64,000 bases of DNA from Phymatolithon calcareum (lineage: Eukaryota; Rhodophyta; Florideophyceae; Hapalidiales): contig OZ345362.1 of the NCBI GenBank assembly GCA_977006965.1, forward strand, positions 1,116,001-1,180,000, read 5' to 3'. Positions within the stretch are counted from its first letter, which is position 1. Each line of letters opens with the position of its first letter. This document shows, piece by piece, positions 11,392 to 22,138 of the stretch. A program made the translations under genes and the position numbers. The notes beneath the pieces were generated by a model. That model made no database searches and was not told the DNA's origin. It worked only from the letters and a program-made list of their open reading frames with translations.

Positions 11392-14300
11392 ATGGATGAC
11401 CATCGAACCATGGGAAGCGGAAGTATTTCGTCGGCGCAACCTTCCGATCGGCAACCAACCGCCGCGCTGTTCCAACCCGTGAGCCACCAGATTTTGCGGA
11501 GCCTCGACCCAAGAGTTGTAACAAGGTTTTTGAAGGAGAGGAAGCGGTACGAAGATGAGGTCAACGAGAAGAAGAAGGAAGTCCCGGCGATGACGGTGGC
11601 ATCTTACAAGGTGTCTATCGACAGGAGCCTTCTCGAGTCTATGTTCTTCCTTGGGAAGTTCAATGACATATCAAGAGCTAAGACAGCTGAAGCTCTGACA
11701 TCAAACGATATTCAAAAGTTTATTGAAGGTTTGGTGCAAAAGAATGAAGACGACCAGGTACACCCGGAAATCATAGAGAAGGCTCTACACGGCCTTCGAA
11801 TGCCAATGCACGTCGTACAAGCAGAGGCGAGGATTCTGGAGTTTGCTACAGATTTCTTTTCAAGATTAGAAGAAGCTGGGTACCCGAACTTCAAGCAAAA
11901 CAATCCGAAGAAAACCATAGCCCTAATGCAGGATAAGGTTTTTCCAACAAATTTGAAGAAGGTAATGGAAAGGCACCTCGAATATCAGCAAGGATTGAAG
12001 CAGGACCTCAGAGCCTATATCAATTTACTGTGCAAGGAAGCTGAGATATGCCAAAGGGCAGAAGGCATGCGCCCCAAGGTTACAAACTCAACACCGAAGA
12101 AGACGCAAAAATATGAATTCCAAGTGGACACGAAACCAAAGAAGTGGATTCCAATGTGCCTTAATCCCCAATGTGAGGCCAAAGGAAAAAGGCACTTCCT
12201 ACGAGACTGCGAAGATTGCGAAGAAGGCGAGAAGAAACGGCTACTGGAGGAATACAAGAAGAAGAAAACGAAACAGAAAGGCGCGAAGAAAGTGTCGAGC
12301 CGAAACAGTGACGCATATCCAACAAATACCACACTCATCAAGGCAAGATTTGGGGGAGTGGAATCAAGACTGATATGCGCGGATGCGGGTTCAGATATCA
12401 ATCTGATGCCTCCGGACCTTTACGCAACGTTAATGGAAACCGGGGCCCGAATCGAAACGAAGACGTTCCAGAATGAACGCAAATATGGATTGGCAGCAGC
12501 AACCAATTCAGAGAACAAACCTATCTATATCTCCTGCAATAAGGAGGTGAAGGTTACAACAGAGCTCTTCATCCGTCATGCAAAAACGCTCACAATACGA
12601 GAATTGGTGTGGCAGGTTGCAGACCAAGAGGTTAAAGAGCCCCTACTCGGACGACCAATACTAGAAGCACTTGGACTAGACACAAAAAGCGTCCTTGAAG
12701 CAGCATGCGATCGATATGAAGGTGTTGTGCAAGCTAATCATCTCATCAATGAAAAGCAGTATCGTGAAGGAACTATTGCCAGAATCATGTCAGATGGAGT
12801 ATATCATTCCGATAAGGCCGCTTATGATTACGATGACGGATCTGACAGCGATGAAGATTGGTTGGACTTGGGTACCGATACCAAGGAGGAGATGGACGAA
12901 GCTCTGGCAAAAATGATGACTAAAGCAGCGGAAGAAGGACTGTCAAAACCTGGACAGGAAACGTTACGCGAGATGCTAGAAACGTATCGAGATGTTTTCA
13001 GATTACGCCTTGGAAATGACCCGCCCGCTAGGGTCGAACCGATGAGAGTCGTATTGAAGCCCGGCATCACACCAGTGATATGCAAGCCGAGGCGATACAC
13101 GGCCGACCAACGCGATTTCATGTCCAAGTATATGTCCAAGTTAGAGGAGTATGGGTTTATTGCGCCTAACTCAAACGCCACGTGGGCCGCAGCACCACTA
13201 TTGGTACCGAAAGCACCACCAGCGAATTATCGAATGACGTTCGATTTAACCCCGGCGAATGCACGGACGGTACCTGTGTCATGGCCAATGCCGAATATTG
13301 ATGCAGAACTCATGGATGTCGCTGGTAGCAAGTTCTTTGCTACGATGGACTTTTGCAGTGGGTACTGGCAACTACCCCTGGACGAAGAAGGTCAGAATGC
13401 GCACAGTTTCCACACGCCATTTGGGATATTCAAGCCATTACGGACATTGCAAGGTGCGATGAACAGCGGAGCGAATTTTCAATCCCGAGTCGAACCGTGC
13501 TTTGTGACCCTGCGAGAATTTTTGAAGGCTTGGCTTGACGATTTTCTTTTTCACGCAAAAACAGAACCAAGTCTTTTAATGGCATTGAGAGAATGTCTCA
13601 AGATTTGTGAAGAGAGACAACTGAAAATCAGCGCAAGGAAGTCTGTGCTATTCACTAAGCAAGTACGTTGGTGTGGCCGACTAATTGATGAACATGGGAT
13701 ACAATGTGATCCCCGGAGACTCAGTGGTCTCAAAGAGATACATATGCCCAAGAATGCAGCAGAGCTATGCCAATACTTACACTGCGTCCAGTGGATGGCT
13801 TCAAGTATACCTGATTTCGCACACCGAAGTGAAGCGCTACGAAGCGTTCTGGAAACTGCTTACGACAAAGCGGGGTCGCGCAAGAAGAAAGCGATTCAAA
13901 AATTTTCGTTGGACAGCCTCGGGTGGGGACCAGAACACGAAGAGTCATTCAAGTCGCTGCAAGAAACTCTCCGAAATGCGGTAAAGCTATCACACCGAGA
14001 CTATAGCAAAGCGATCTGTATATTTACGGATGCCTCGGATGCGCATTGGGCCGCCGTGGTTACGCAATGCGATGAGAGCGAACTGGCACAGGACATAATG
14101 CAGCAAAAGCATGAGCCGCTGGCATTTCTTAGTTCATCTTTCAAGAGAGCACAAGAACGATGGAGCACATTCGAGAAGGAAGCCTATGCCATTTTGAAGT
14201 GCTTCCGGAAGCTCGACTACATGCTCGCAGGGGAAACAAACATCCACCTATACACTGATCATAGGAACCTGCTATTTGCATTTCATCCGATGGTAATGGT

Positions 14301-16041
14301 ACCAACGATTGGCAGCCACGTGATCAGCAAGGTTCAAAGATGGGCCGTGTACTTATCGGCGTTCTCGTACACAATTGATCATGTGGAAGGCGAGCGAAAC
14401 GTTATGCCTGATATTATGTCACGATGGCTATCTGGGTATAGAGGCAAGAAAGGCATGAGCCGCAGGGTTTCTGAAACATCGATGGAAAACGACATCGTGG
14501 AATCACCTTTCAGCGAAGATTTTGTGTGGCCAACAACACGTATGATCATCGCGGAACAGAAGAAACATGAAAAATCAAGGCCGGCAACAGCGGAAAAGAA
14601 GGAAGGGGATCTGTACTACCTAAGCAAACAAGTTTGGATCCCGGATGAATCAATCGAACTCCAGCTGAAGGCCCTGACTGTAGCACATTGCGGTGCAGGT
14701 GGACACAGAGGATTCGAATCAACAAGCAGCGCTTTGAAAGAGAAGTTTTTTTGGGGCTCAATTGTTAACGATTGCAAGGAGTTCGTGAAAAAGTGCATTC
14801 ACTGCATCATATCGAAAAGCGGTACCAAGATCCCACGCACACTTTCATCGGTATTACACGGAAATGCGCCCAACGAAGTAATACATTTCGATTTTTTGTA
14901 TATGGGTCCAAGTACTACCGGGCACAAATACATTTTCGTCATCAAGGACGATTTGTCGTCTTATGTATGGCTTTGTCCATCCGTCGCTGCAAATGCGGAC
15001 ACAGCAGCTGAAGAACTGGCACGCTGGATGCGCACATTCACTGTTATGAACAACTGGGTATCGGATCAAGGATCGCATTTCAAGAACGTTTTGATGGAAA
15101 ATCTCGCTGATATCCACAAAATCAGACACTCATTCACGGTAGCATACTCCCCGTGGGTAAACGGAACCGTTGAAAGAGTAATGCGAACTGTGCTTGCAGC
15201 TTGCAACGCTCTTTTGTCCGAATTGAAACTCGCGCCCCAGGATTGGACTGCGGTGACAGGCATGTTGATGACCGTTATCAACGAATGTCCCCTCAAGAGG
15301 CTGGGTTCGAACACCGATGGAACATACAGAAGTCCGCTTCAAGTCATGACTGGTATCAAGCCAATGCGTACACAACTAGTCATTGGCGGCGAGGCACATA
15401 ATGGGAAGTTGAGAAGCATTGAAAAGGCAAGGGCTATGCAATTACTCGAGATTAACACGCTTCAGTCTTCAATCGAGAACATGCACAAAGATGTCGCGGA
15501 AAAGGTCAGCAAGAATCGGTTGAAGCAAATCAAGCAACACAACAAAAACACCAACATAGTAAGTCACCAATTTCAATTAGGTGACTTTGTGGTTGTACGC
15601 GTTCCGGACGGCAAGAAGAAGAAGCACAAACTGCAGTTCAAATGGATCGGTCCTAAGCGAGTGACTGCAATCGTCAGCGAATTGGTCTACGATGTAACAA
15701 GCATAGTGGATGGGAAAACGGATCGGGTCCATGCCAGCAGAATGCAATTGTACCGTGCTGATGTTGATGGAAATAAGGCAAGCAATGAGCTGACGAAACA
15801 AGCAGAACACTCCGAGACTAAGTACGAGATAATCGAAAGACTCGTGGATATAGGAGAAGCACCAGATGGAGTCTTCGTACAAGTTCAGTGGTCAGGTTTG
15901 CCGGACAGAAGTGATTGGACGTGGCAGAAAATAGAAGAACTTCATGAAGATGTACCCGACGAGCTTGCAGCATTTTTGTCCAACACACGCAAGAAAAAGC
16001 TGGCGAAAAAGGCCAAGCAAACATTGCGCATCAATGATTAA
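11392..16041 (+). CDS. Gag-pol polyprotein of gypsy1 (1549 aa, chromodomain integrase)
   Basis: A single ORF from ATG 56 bp after the LTR. Gag lies in the N-terminal third with a variant zinc knuckle (Cys256, Cys261, His268, Cys273). The protease has ADAGSD at ~330-335, Ala replacing the usual Thr/Ser of DTG/DSG. RT: MTFDL ~615 and catalytic WLDD ~714-717 in place of YXDD. RNase H: FTDAS ~878, FEKE ~927, YTDH ~954. Integrase: HHCC zinc finger ~1099-1138 and catalytic Asp1167, Asp1225, Glu1261. A C-terminal chromodomain-like segment (~1478-1540, YEIIERLVDIG to W-SGLPDRSDWTW) suggests chromatin-targeted integration. Gag and pol are fused in one frame. The family call is secure. Confidence 0.95.
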   Translation: MDDHRTMGSGSISSAQPSDRQPTAALFQPVSHQILRSLDPRVVTRFLKERKRYEDEVNEKKKEVPAMTVASYKVSIDRSLLESMFFLGKFNDISRAKTAEALTSNDIQKFIEGLVQKNEDDQVHPEIIEKALHGLRMPMHVVQAEARILEFATDFFSRLEEAGYPNFKQNNPKKTIALMQDKVFPTNLKKVMERHLEYQQGLKQDLRAYINLLCKEAEICQRAEGMRPKVTNSTPKKTQKYEFQVDTKPKKWIPMCLNPQCEAKGKRHFLRDCEDCEEGEKKRLLEEYKKKKTKQKGAKKVSSRNSDAYPTNTTLIKARFGGVESRLICADAGSDINLMPPDLYATLMETGARIETKTFQNERKYGLAAATNSENKPIYISCNKEVKVTTELFIRHAKTLTIRELVWQVADQEVKEPLLGRPILEALGLDTKSVLEAACDRYEGVVQANHLINEKQYREGTIARIMSDGVYHSDKAAYDYDDGSDSDEDWLDLGTDTKEEMDEALAKMMTKAAEEGLSKPGQETLREMLETYRDVFRLRLGNDPPARVEPMRVVLKPGITPVICKPRRYTADQRDFMSKYMSKLEEYGFIAPNSNATWAAAPLLVPKAPPANYRMTFDLTPANARTVPVSWPMPNIDAELMDVAGSKFFATMDFCSGYWQLPLDEEGQNAHSFHTPFGIFKPLRTLQGAMNSGANFQSRVEPCFVTLREFLKAWLDDFLFHAKTEPSLLMALRECLKICEERQLKISARKSVLFTKQVRWCGRLIDEHGIQCDPRRLSGLKEIHMPKNAAELCQYLHCVQWMASSIPDFAHRSEALRSVLETAYDKAGSRKKKAIQKFSLDSLGWGPEHEESFKSLQETLRNAVKLSHRDYSKAICIFTDASDAHWAAVVTQCDESELAQDIMQQKHEPLAFLSSSFKRAQERWSTFEKEAYAILKCFRKLDYMLAGETNIHLYTDHRNLLFAFHPMVMVPTIGSHVISKVQRWAVYLSAFSYTIDHVEGERNVMPDIMSRWLSGYRGKKGMSRRVSETSMENDIVESPFSEDFVWPTTRMIIAEQKKHEKSRPATAEKKEGDLYYLSKQVWIPDESIELQLKALTVAHCGAGGHRGFESTSSALKEKFFWGSIVNDCKEFVKKCIHCIISKSGTKIPRTLSSVLHGNAPNEVIHFDFLYMGPSTTGHKYIFVIKDDLSSYVWLCPSVAANADTAAEELARWMRTFTVMNNWVSDQGSHFKNVLMENLADIHKIRHSFTVAYSPWVNGTVERVMRTVLAACNALLSELKLAPQDWTAVTGMLMTVINECPLKRLGSNTDGTYRSPLQVMTGIKPMRTQLVIGGEAHNGKLRSIEKARAMQLLEINTLQSSIENMHKDVAEKVSKNRLKQIKQHNKNTNIVSHQFQLGDFVVVRVPDGKKKKHKLQFKWIGPKRVTAIVSELVYDVTSIVDGKTDRVHASRMQLYRADVDGNKASNELTKQAEHSETKYEIIERLVDIGEAPDGVFVQVQWSGLPDRSDWTWQKIEELHEDVPDELAAFLSNTRKKKLAKKAKQTLRIND

Positions 16042-16059
16042 TACACTCTTCGAGTGTAT
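16041..16059 (+). terminator. Hairpin immediately after the gypsy1 stop codon
   Basis: ATACACTC-TTC-GAGTGTAT forms perfect 8-bp arms and a 3-nt loop, starting at the last base of the TAA stop and lying just before the GGGG run that precedes the 3' LTR. It could act in RNA 3' processing, packaging or plus-strand priming. The function is inference. Confidence 0.5.
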
Positions 16060-16066
16060 GGGGCAC

Positions 16067-16253
16067 TGTAGACACGCAATGCTGCACGAGAGTAATTAGG
16101 AACAATTACATTCTCTGTGATATCATAACGCCCCTGCCCATTTGAAGCGGCGATCCTGATCGCACCTTAGACGGGGCATCTCATCATCGCATCACAGAGA
16201 ATCACCCATTTCAAGATAAACCTTACCTTCTCTTTTCACTCACAGTGATTACA
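16067..16253 (+). repeat. 3' LTR of gypsy1
   Basis: 187 bp, matches the 5' LTR base for base as read. It is followed by TACC, the second copy of the target duplication. Confidence 0.95.
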
Positions 16254-16257
16254 TACC

Positions 16258-16336
16258 TTAGATAGCCGTTCGAAAAGCTAGCCCTGTTACTCCATACGTC
16301 ACGCGTTGGGAGCATTTAAATAAATCCTAACATACC
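16258..16336 (+). mobile_element. LINE-A 3' terminus, continuation of 10693-11148
   Basis: CCCTGTTACTCC, TTGGGAGCATTTAAATAAATC and the ending CATACC align with the 3' UTR of the full-length LINE-A (57880-57939). This shows that gypsy1 split a pre-existing LINE tail. Confidence 0.7.
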
Positions 16337-16911
16337 CTTGACTCTAAATTCCACTTTGTGGGTGTTTCCAATCCTGAACCTAGCACCTTCAAGTCTGCTC
16401 TCATTACTGAAGAGCGCAATATACAAAGCTTCCACTGCGACCCAACCGGAAATACCCCTGGCGGAGAGCTCCGTATGAAGCGAGAGGTACACAACCCAGC
16501 CCGCAGACAAATCCGTTATTCGGTTTCATGCCCGCTACTCGCGCCTGTTTTGGCACGGGAGGGCGATACTGCTCTTGCGCCGGAAGTGGCACCGTGGGGA
16601 GGGAAAGAGTAAATGGAGTTAGGTGCTGTGTTTAGCTCAAGCCTGATGCAATTTGCTCTCCCTGTTCTAGTCACTCATATACACCCACTTGGGATCAGTA
16701 CTGGGACACATATAAAAATCGCCCTTCAAGTGAAGAAGAGAAGGACGCGGAAAAAGCTTCATTCGTCTTTCCCAATACAAGCATGGATAAGTTCCCGGAG
16801 CCAGCTGCGTCAAACTCGATAGGCACTCATGAGAATCGTTCCGGTATGGAGGCTGAAAAGAAGGGGGATCCTGCATGACCAGGTGCTATTGTGTTTGGGT
16901 GTACCGTCGAC

Positions 16912-17175
16912 ATGGCCATGCTAAAGCCGCTCACTGAAGAGAATTTGAACCTGTTGGATTCCGCAACGAAACTTGAAATCAAGTCGACGAAAGCTGAGAT
17001 CAAGCCGACAATAGCTGAAGCAAAGCCAGCGATTACCGCGGTTGCTGTGCCTATTCTTCCGGGGCCGCTATACGAGTTTATGACTAAGATACAAACAGAG
17101 TGTCGGGCACTGAAGATGCTGGGTCACCAATTCGTCGAGAGCCACCTACGTATTTGCCCAGAGCCGGACGAGTAA
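16912..17175 (+). CDS. Small ORF of unknown function (88 codons)
   Basis: It begins at the first ATG of a frame open from a GTG at 16891. It encodes a Lys/Glu/Ala-rich helical N-terminal half with repeated (I/T)K(S/P)T-type units (LEIKSTKAEIKPTIAEAKP), then a stretch with Cys and His. I do not recognise it. The neighbouring frames 17303-17533 (Arg/Ser rich, RRRSSSARDDDR) and 17599-17937 lie downstream in the same orientation. They could be decayed parts of one former gene. Confidence 0.25.
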   Translation: MAMLKPLTEENLNLLDSATKLEIKSTKAEIKPTIAEAKPAITAVAVPILPGPLYEFMTKIQTECRALKMLGHQFVESHLRICPEPDE

Positions 17176-17598
17176 ATACATTGCCCTCACGGTAGGTGAA
17201 ATCCAGCGAAAGATGTATGTGGAGGCATACTCTCAACCAAAGAAGACACACTTTGATGCGTTCTGTCTCACCACCGGAGGGTAAGGTGCGAATCACAGGT
17301 TATTGAGAGAGAAGGCGATCGACACGATTTCAAAGCGTCTGGCCCTCGACGTTGAGCATCGGTCTCCAAATCGCAATCTTAGTGCCGGTTCTGCTCGCGG
17401 TTCGAGGCGCAGATCGTCTTCCGCGCGCGACGACGACAGAATGACGGTTAACAAGAGGGCTCGCAGAACGTCGTCTCCCAAGGAGTCTAGACCTCAGGCG
17501 GAGCTTGTTGGGGAATGCATCACGGTCCGCTGACCCGGAAACAGTGATATCTATGTTGCTCTGGTGGTGGGCTTTCACGACAATAGACTCACAACAGG

Positions 17599-17937
17599 AT
17601 GCACAAACTGTATTATGTGGCGGATGAGAGCACGGAGGTGCTGGACCTATCGAAGAGAGAGTGGGTGAACGAGTGTCCCGGAACGGAGCCGTGGGACAGG
17701 AACGGACTCGTTGGGAAGCGCCTCTTCGTGTACTGGCATGAGGAGTACGCCGTAGAGTTCGTCGAGGACCAGAGATGCTCTGAGGAGAAGTTTGGAAAAG
17801 GAAAAACGAATGTGCCATTCGAGGCGTTCGCGGTGCAATTTATACACTCTTTCCGCTACCTACTGCTGTACACTCAGGACGAAAACGTGGAGGACCGCGA
17901 CTTTATACAGGAAGACCATGCGTGGGGATGTTCTTGA
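17599..17937 (+). pseudogene. Tudor-like chromatin-reader fragment (possible)
   Basis: The 112-codon frame from ATG contains YYVADESTEVLDLSKREW. It then has GLVGKRLFVYWHEEYAVEF and YLLLYTQDENVEDRDF. The pattern VGXXVXVYW followed by YDDGXXEXLDLXXEXW is typical of Tudor-like domains in plant and algal chromatin proteins. Here it would be the end of one unit and a full second unit. No complete gene surrounds it. It is either a host-gene remnant or one exon; the call rests on motif resemblance alone. Confidence 0.3.
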
Positions 17938-18404
17938 GCCAAGAGTGATGAAGGTTGACAATATGCTGATGATTTCCTAGAATAACTGCAACATCGCAAT
18001 GGCGTCAGGCTGATGGTGCAACGGTTCGATCTCATCTCGCTTGTTTGAAGCAGGCCTTGAGTTTGACAAAGTGGCCGCCGCTCTGGAACCATGGAGCGAT
18101 CTTGCTCGATTCGTATTGACTTGAGGAAATTACGTGGATTTGAATTATTTGTGAAGGCTTCCAAGTGTGAAAATCGTTATCCCCTTGGCAAGGTGCTGGT
18201 ATTTTTTGCTTTGGGTGCTTTAATACATGAGATACACGCTTGTGATTGAATTGGTGCGTATTGAGTTGAGCCGTCATGAGCGGAACAGCAAACTATAAAT
18301 ACAGTAAAAACTTGATTTCAACTGTTCATTGCCTTCTAAAGGCCACAACAGACCTCCTTTGCATTCAGGAGTAAAGTGAAATTCGCAAAAACACAGTAGA
18401 GGAA

Positions 18405-18454
18405 CCAGATATTCTTATGCATATAAGATAATAAATATGCATAAGAATATCTGG
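18405..18454. repeat. Perfect inverted repeat, 20-nt arms, 10-nt loop
   Basis: Arms CCAGATATTCTTATGCATAT and its reverse complement flank AAGATAATAA. It lies in an AT-rich spacer with no gene nearby. It may be a hairpin-forming remnant of a small DNA transposon. Confidence 0.9.
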
Positions 18455-18655
18455 TGCAGAAAATGAGAGGGAAGAATAATTGGATCAAACTTTGGGATCT
18501 CAGTAAGGGTCGATTTGTAGTCATTGCCGAGGATGTTGCTGAGGCGAGCAATGAAGCATCATCCATATATAGGCTAGCCACCGGTACCAATTGTGTGCTG
18601 CAATAGTAGCAATATGTGCTTAGGTTTGGCTGCTTTATGTATTAGTTAGAAGCAA

Positions 18656-18684
18656 TAATAGTGGACATATTATGTCCACTATTA
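18656..18684. repeat. Palindrome with a single central base
   Basis: TAATAGTGGACATA, one T, then TATGTCCACTATTA: perfect 14-nt arms with a one-base centre (ATA-T-TAT). It is the same architecture as 8988-9032 but unrelated in arm sequence. Confidence 0.9.
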
Positions 18685-20213
18685 ACGTTGTTGCAGATCC
18701 GTTGTCGGGTCTGTTTGTTCATAACCCAGCGAGCGCCCGTAAAAAGTAACATCTGGAAGGATAGTCTTCCCGTTTTCTTCGTGCCTCGTCCATTTCGACT
18801 AGCGCAGAATTAAAATTTTGAGAACGAATCTTCTACTTCGACAAGGGAGCCTACAAGAAAATTTGGACCGTGGACCAAAATCTCTTTCGAAACATTAGTG
18901 CTGCACAATCAACAAAACGTACCCTTCATGCACAATTTGTGCACAGGTTTGGGGCACCCTGCTTACAGCACAGTCGTCGCTGTCATCGCTGTCCCTGGAG
19001 TGATACCAATGATAAAAACATGATATTTTTATCGTGATGATGCAGAAAGCAATCTAAAAATTAGCAGAGCCTTGCACGCCTGCGTAGGTTGCATGGGCAC
19101 CGGAGGCTTCGCATATCATGACTGCCACATATTCCCGCGTCGACAGCGCTATCGATGCCTCTGCCATTGGCACGAGACAGAATAACTCGGTAACTAAGTT
19201 CGGGTAGTGCTGGTTTTTTAATCGCACTTCCGCGACTATTTCACTCCGAACCAAAAGTCATTACTATGGTCCATGGTGGATCTTAGTATGCAATGCAAAT
19301 ATCGTTGGCAAGGAAAAGGAGACGTTCCCGTCCATTGATCTATTTTCCAGAGGATCAAGGGAATACAAGGTCCTGTGCAAGGTTGAACAACAACGAAGAC
19401 ATCACGTGACCTTCTTGAATTGGTCAATGAGAGCAACGGAGAACAGAAACCCAATGGTAATTGGTATAGTGGCCTGTTGTTCGCATGAGTATGATTCAAT
19501 AGGGTCGGTACCCTACTGTCGATGGTGCCATTTCGGGAGCGGACCGAGAAGAGGATATTTGTTGAAGATTTATTCTGTGTGCGACCATCGGGAAAGTTGA
19601 AGGTGTAATTGTTGTTGGGCTAAGAAAGGGGCAAGTCACATCCGATGTTAACGGTAGACAAGCATCCGAGCGGTGCATTACGCTCTCGTCGGCGAACGCC
19701 GTTTTCTCGTCGGGAAGAATCTTCCCCTCTGTGAACTCATAGACTCAACATGACCACGAGTGGCATCGCAGTTCTACGCCCTTCTCGTAACATCGTGGGG
19801 GACGATTCCTCCGGAGACGGGATGGTGTACGAAGCGTTGGATCGATTCATGGATCGGAATGGGGTTCATAGAGGCGTATGAGAAATTGCGTATTCTGGTT
19901 CGTGGAAGATCTTCCGCACGTCTGCTGTCAAGGTGAGTGAATCGAATCGATCCCAATCTAGGAGTCCCGCGAGTTCCGATACCACCACCTCGCACTCCTC
20001 TCCATGCATCTAGTGTTGAAATTTCTTCACATGCTTAACGCGCATAGTAGAATAGTGGAGCCGCACCAGTGAATGCGCAGACCGCGAGTTCGTCTCAGAG
20101 GAGTTTTTCAGTGCCTATTACGGGAGCAACGCCGAGCAACTTGTTGCAAACGGTACGCGTTCCATCTGCCCAGCTGCTTGCCCCTCCTGCGAAAATCGGA
20201 AAATCCGGAAACG
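18685..20213. other. Spacer without a supportable gene
   Basis: Short frames only (for example 19236-19499 minus), with no motifs or repeats recognised. Confidence 0.4.
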
Positions 20214-20223
20214 GATATTCTTC

Positions 20224-20568
20224 TTTCTTTCTTTTATTGCGGGATTTATCAGAGCTGGTAAACAACTCCACATCCTTACGGCTCCAGTAGACTTAACAGA
20301 TACGAGTGGTACTTGATGTCACAACAGCTGCCCAAGCTGCACAATGTGCAGACCTTGGGGAAGCTTAACATCTATATCGCTACATAGCCAATCTTCAGTC
20401 GCCGTCCTTCAAAGGGATGCCCCGGGTTGGAAACCATTTAGGACGCTCACGGTAGCTAGTCATCTCGCTGCCTTCTTTCATCTTCTTCTGTCTTCTCTCC
20501 CAGCTTCCTTGAGCGTTGCGGCACACCACTCAGGGCGGAATCCATGTACTACCATACTACCAGAAGGT
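20224..20568 (-). mobile_element. Small retroposon with (GAAA)n tail, near full-length, minus strand
   Basis: The reverse complement matches 61872-62197 from its start (CTTCTGGTAGTATGGTAGTA) to the GAAA-type tail. The tail appears here as TTCTTTCTTTCTTTT at 20221-20235. The flanks GATATTCTTC and GATAGTCTTC could be an imperfect 10-bp duplication. This copy retains a block missing from the 62 kb copy. Confidence 0.65.
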
Positions 20569-20730
20569 GATAGTCTTCTCCCATGGGGAGGCCGGATCAC
20601 AGCTCTTGCAAGTTCAAAAAAACCCTGCACTGTAGCGGGGAAAAATTCCTGACTGAGCTCTTGGTTCCTATCTGTGACGCACAGGTGAACGGGCCGGACC
20701 GGTATGATAGCCGGCCTGTATCAAATCCGC

Positions 20731-20982
20731 TTAAATTCGCAAGATTTTCTCGAAATCTTGCAACGGCGGGCTTGGGTCTGGCATTTCAAGTGTGGCAAGT
20801 TCTCGATTCGCCAAGTCCCTGGAGTGCGCGTTCACGATCGCGTTCGCCATTTCCGGCGGGATTACCGTCGGAAGGAGCGCTTTGTGCAGCTTTATCGCTG
20901 CGGCCACTTGCGCCGGCGCGGGCGCCCGCGCCCGCGCCGGAAACTTGTCTTTTTTCGTTTGTGGTCCGTTCAGTCCGGTCAA
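20731..20982 (-). other. Unrecognised minus-strand ORF with GC-rich palindrome
   Basis: An open minus-strand frame (84 codons) is rich in Ala/Arg/Pro where it crosses the GC-rich inverted repeat 20913-20940 (12-nt arms around CCCG). No family is recognised. The opposite strand is also open (20583-21116), so coding status is doubtful. Confidence 0.2.
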
Positions 20983-21540
20983 ACCCTTCTCCGTCTTTCC
21001 CCTGTTCTAAACGGATATTCCAGTTCCTCTCCGATAAAAACCCCGCAATCTACACAGACCCTGACCATTTCATTTCGAACAGCAGTCTATCACCCTTCAC
21101 GCAGCAAGAATCCTGATGGAGGATCGTCATGGGATTCTATCAATCGCGCGCAATGAGCCTCCCGACAAGATACACAATGGCAAACCGCCGTCTTTCGACA
21201 ACGACGTGAAGATGAACTACAGGGACACAGACACCGATCAAAGCATTGGAATTATTTATTTATTTTTATTCTTTCCCGGCGCGGTGTCGAGAATAAATAA
21301 TTTATTGTTGAACGCAGAAGCAATAAATTATTGTATTCAAGTTCAGTGAGGAATAAATAACTGGTTATTCCCAATTATTGGATCTCTCTAGCTACTTTCT
21401 GTCATTATAGCATTAACGTCTTCGATTCCCCACGCACCCGAGTTAGCATGAAGGAACATCTGCTTCTCGAAGTTTGCAGGAATAACGCTTAAATAATGCT
21501 TTTGCGGCGCTTCAAGGCGCGCTCGGCTAGTGATAGTGAA

Positions 21541-21575
21541 CTGTCATCAACAGTCAATTTGACTGTTGATGACAG
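21541..21575. repeat. Palindrome with a single central base at a transposon junction
   Basis: CTGTCATCAACAGTCAA, one T, then TTGACTGTTGATGACAG: perfect 17-nt arms. The sequence is hAT target DNA duplicated in inverted orientation, directly abutting the 566-bp element. This suggests hairpin-type end processing at insertion or excision. Confidence 0.85.
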
Positions 21576-22138
21576 GCATTGGGAGCAATATACTGATACT
21601 GCAATATACTGCAATATACTGCTATTGATAGCGTATTGAGCGCATGGCATGTATTGCAGTACGTATTGGCGTGTGGAATTTCTCGCCCACGGGCCGGTTC
21701 GATACGTTTTGGCATAGATTCTCTTTGCTGACGTACTGCTTTCCGTCAATTGTGACACCCCCTTCCATTCCGGGAGTACGAACGCACCCAACCTCTCCCT
21801 CACGGTCATTTCGTACGACTTCGCGCATCGCCATGGATTCTGGCCCCAAACCGGAGCACATCGTCAAGGCACTCATGACAAGGCATGATGACATCGAGAA
21901 GGACATCCAAGCGCGTAAAGGCGTGGACAAATTCTGTCGAGGCGTAAGCTGTTTCGTTTTTGCATGCCCACGCGGAAGATGATGAACAGCAAGATTTGCT
22001 AGATATGTGACGAATCGAGACGTATTGACAGTATACTGCAATATATTGACGTACTGGCACATAAACAGATACTGCAATAGGTATTGCGATGTATAGTCCT
22101 TGCCCAATACCGAACCAGTATATTGCTCCCAACGCCTG
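21573..22138 (-). mobile_element. 566-bp inverted-repeat transposon nested in hAT2
   Basis: The ends CAGGCATTGGGAGCAATATA and (reverse complement of the right end) CAGGCGTTGGGAGCAATATA form a TIR of about 23 bp with one mismatch. Inside each end are CAATATACTG-type subterminal repeats. The central part has a small frame (MDSGPKPEHIVKALMTRHDD..., about 21834-21982) without a recognised domain. CAGG termini and a probable 8-bp duplication (ATTGACTG/TTTGACTG) suggest a non-autonomous hAT-like element. Confidence 0.7.

Larger units (their letters stand above)
11145..16257 (+). mobile_element. Ty3/gypsy-type LTR retrotransposon gypsy1, apparently intact
   Basis: The element is 11149-16253, bounded by 187-bp LTRs that look identical and begin TGTA and end TACA. 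A 4-bp duplication TACC flanks it (11145-11148 and 16254-16257). It encodes one uninterrupted gag-pol ORF. The insertion lies in an older LINE-A 3' end: the sequences on either side join into a colinear LINE tail. Identical LTRs plus an intact ORF indicate recent insertion and possible competence. The leader between LTR and ATG is only 56 bp and has no TGG primer-binding start. Confidence 0.95.

Noticed and set aside
20583-21116. 177-codon plus-strand frame with Pro/Ala/Arg-rich segment
   Set aside because: The low-complexity part comes from a GC-rich inverted repeat readable on both strands, and the N-terminal part lies at the edge of a retroposon. No motif supports coding.
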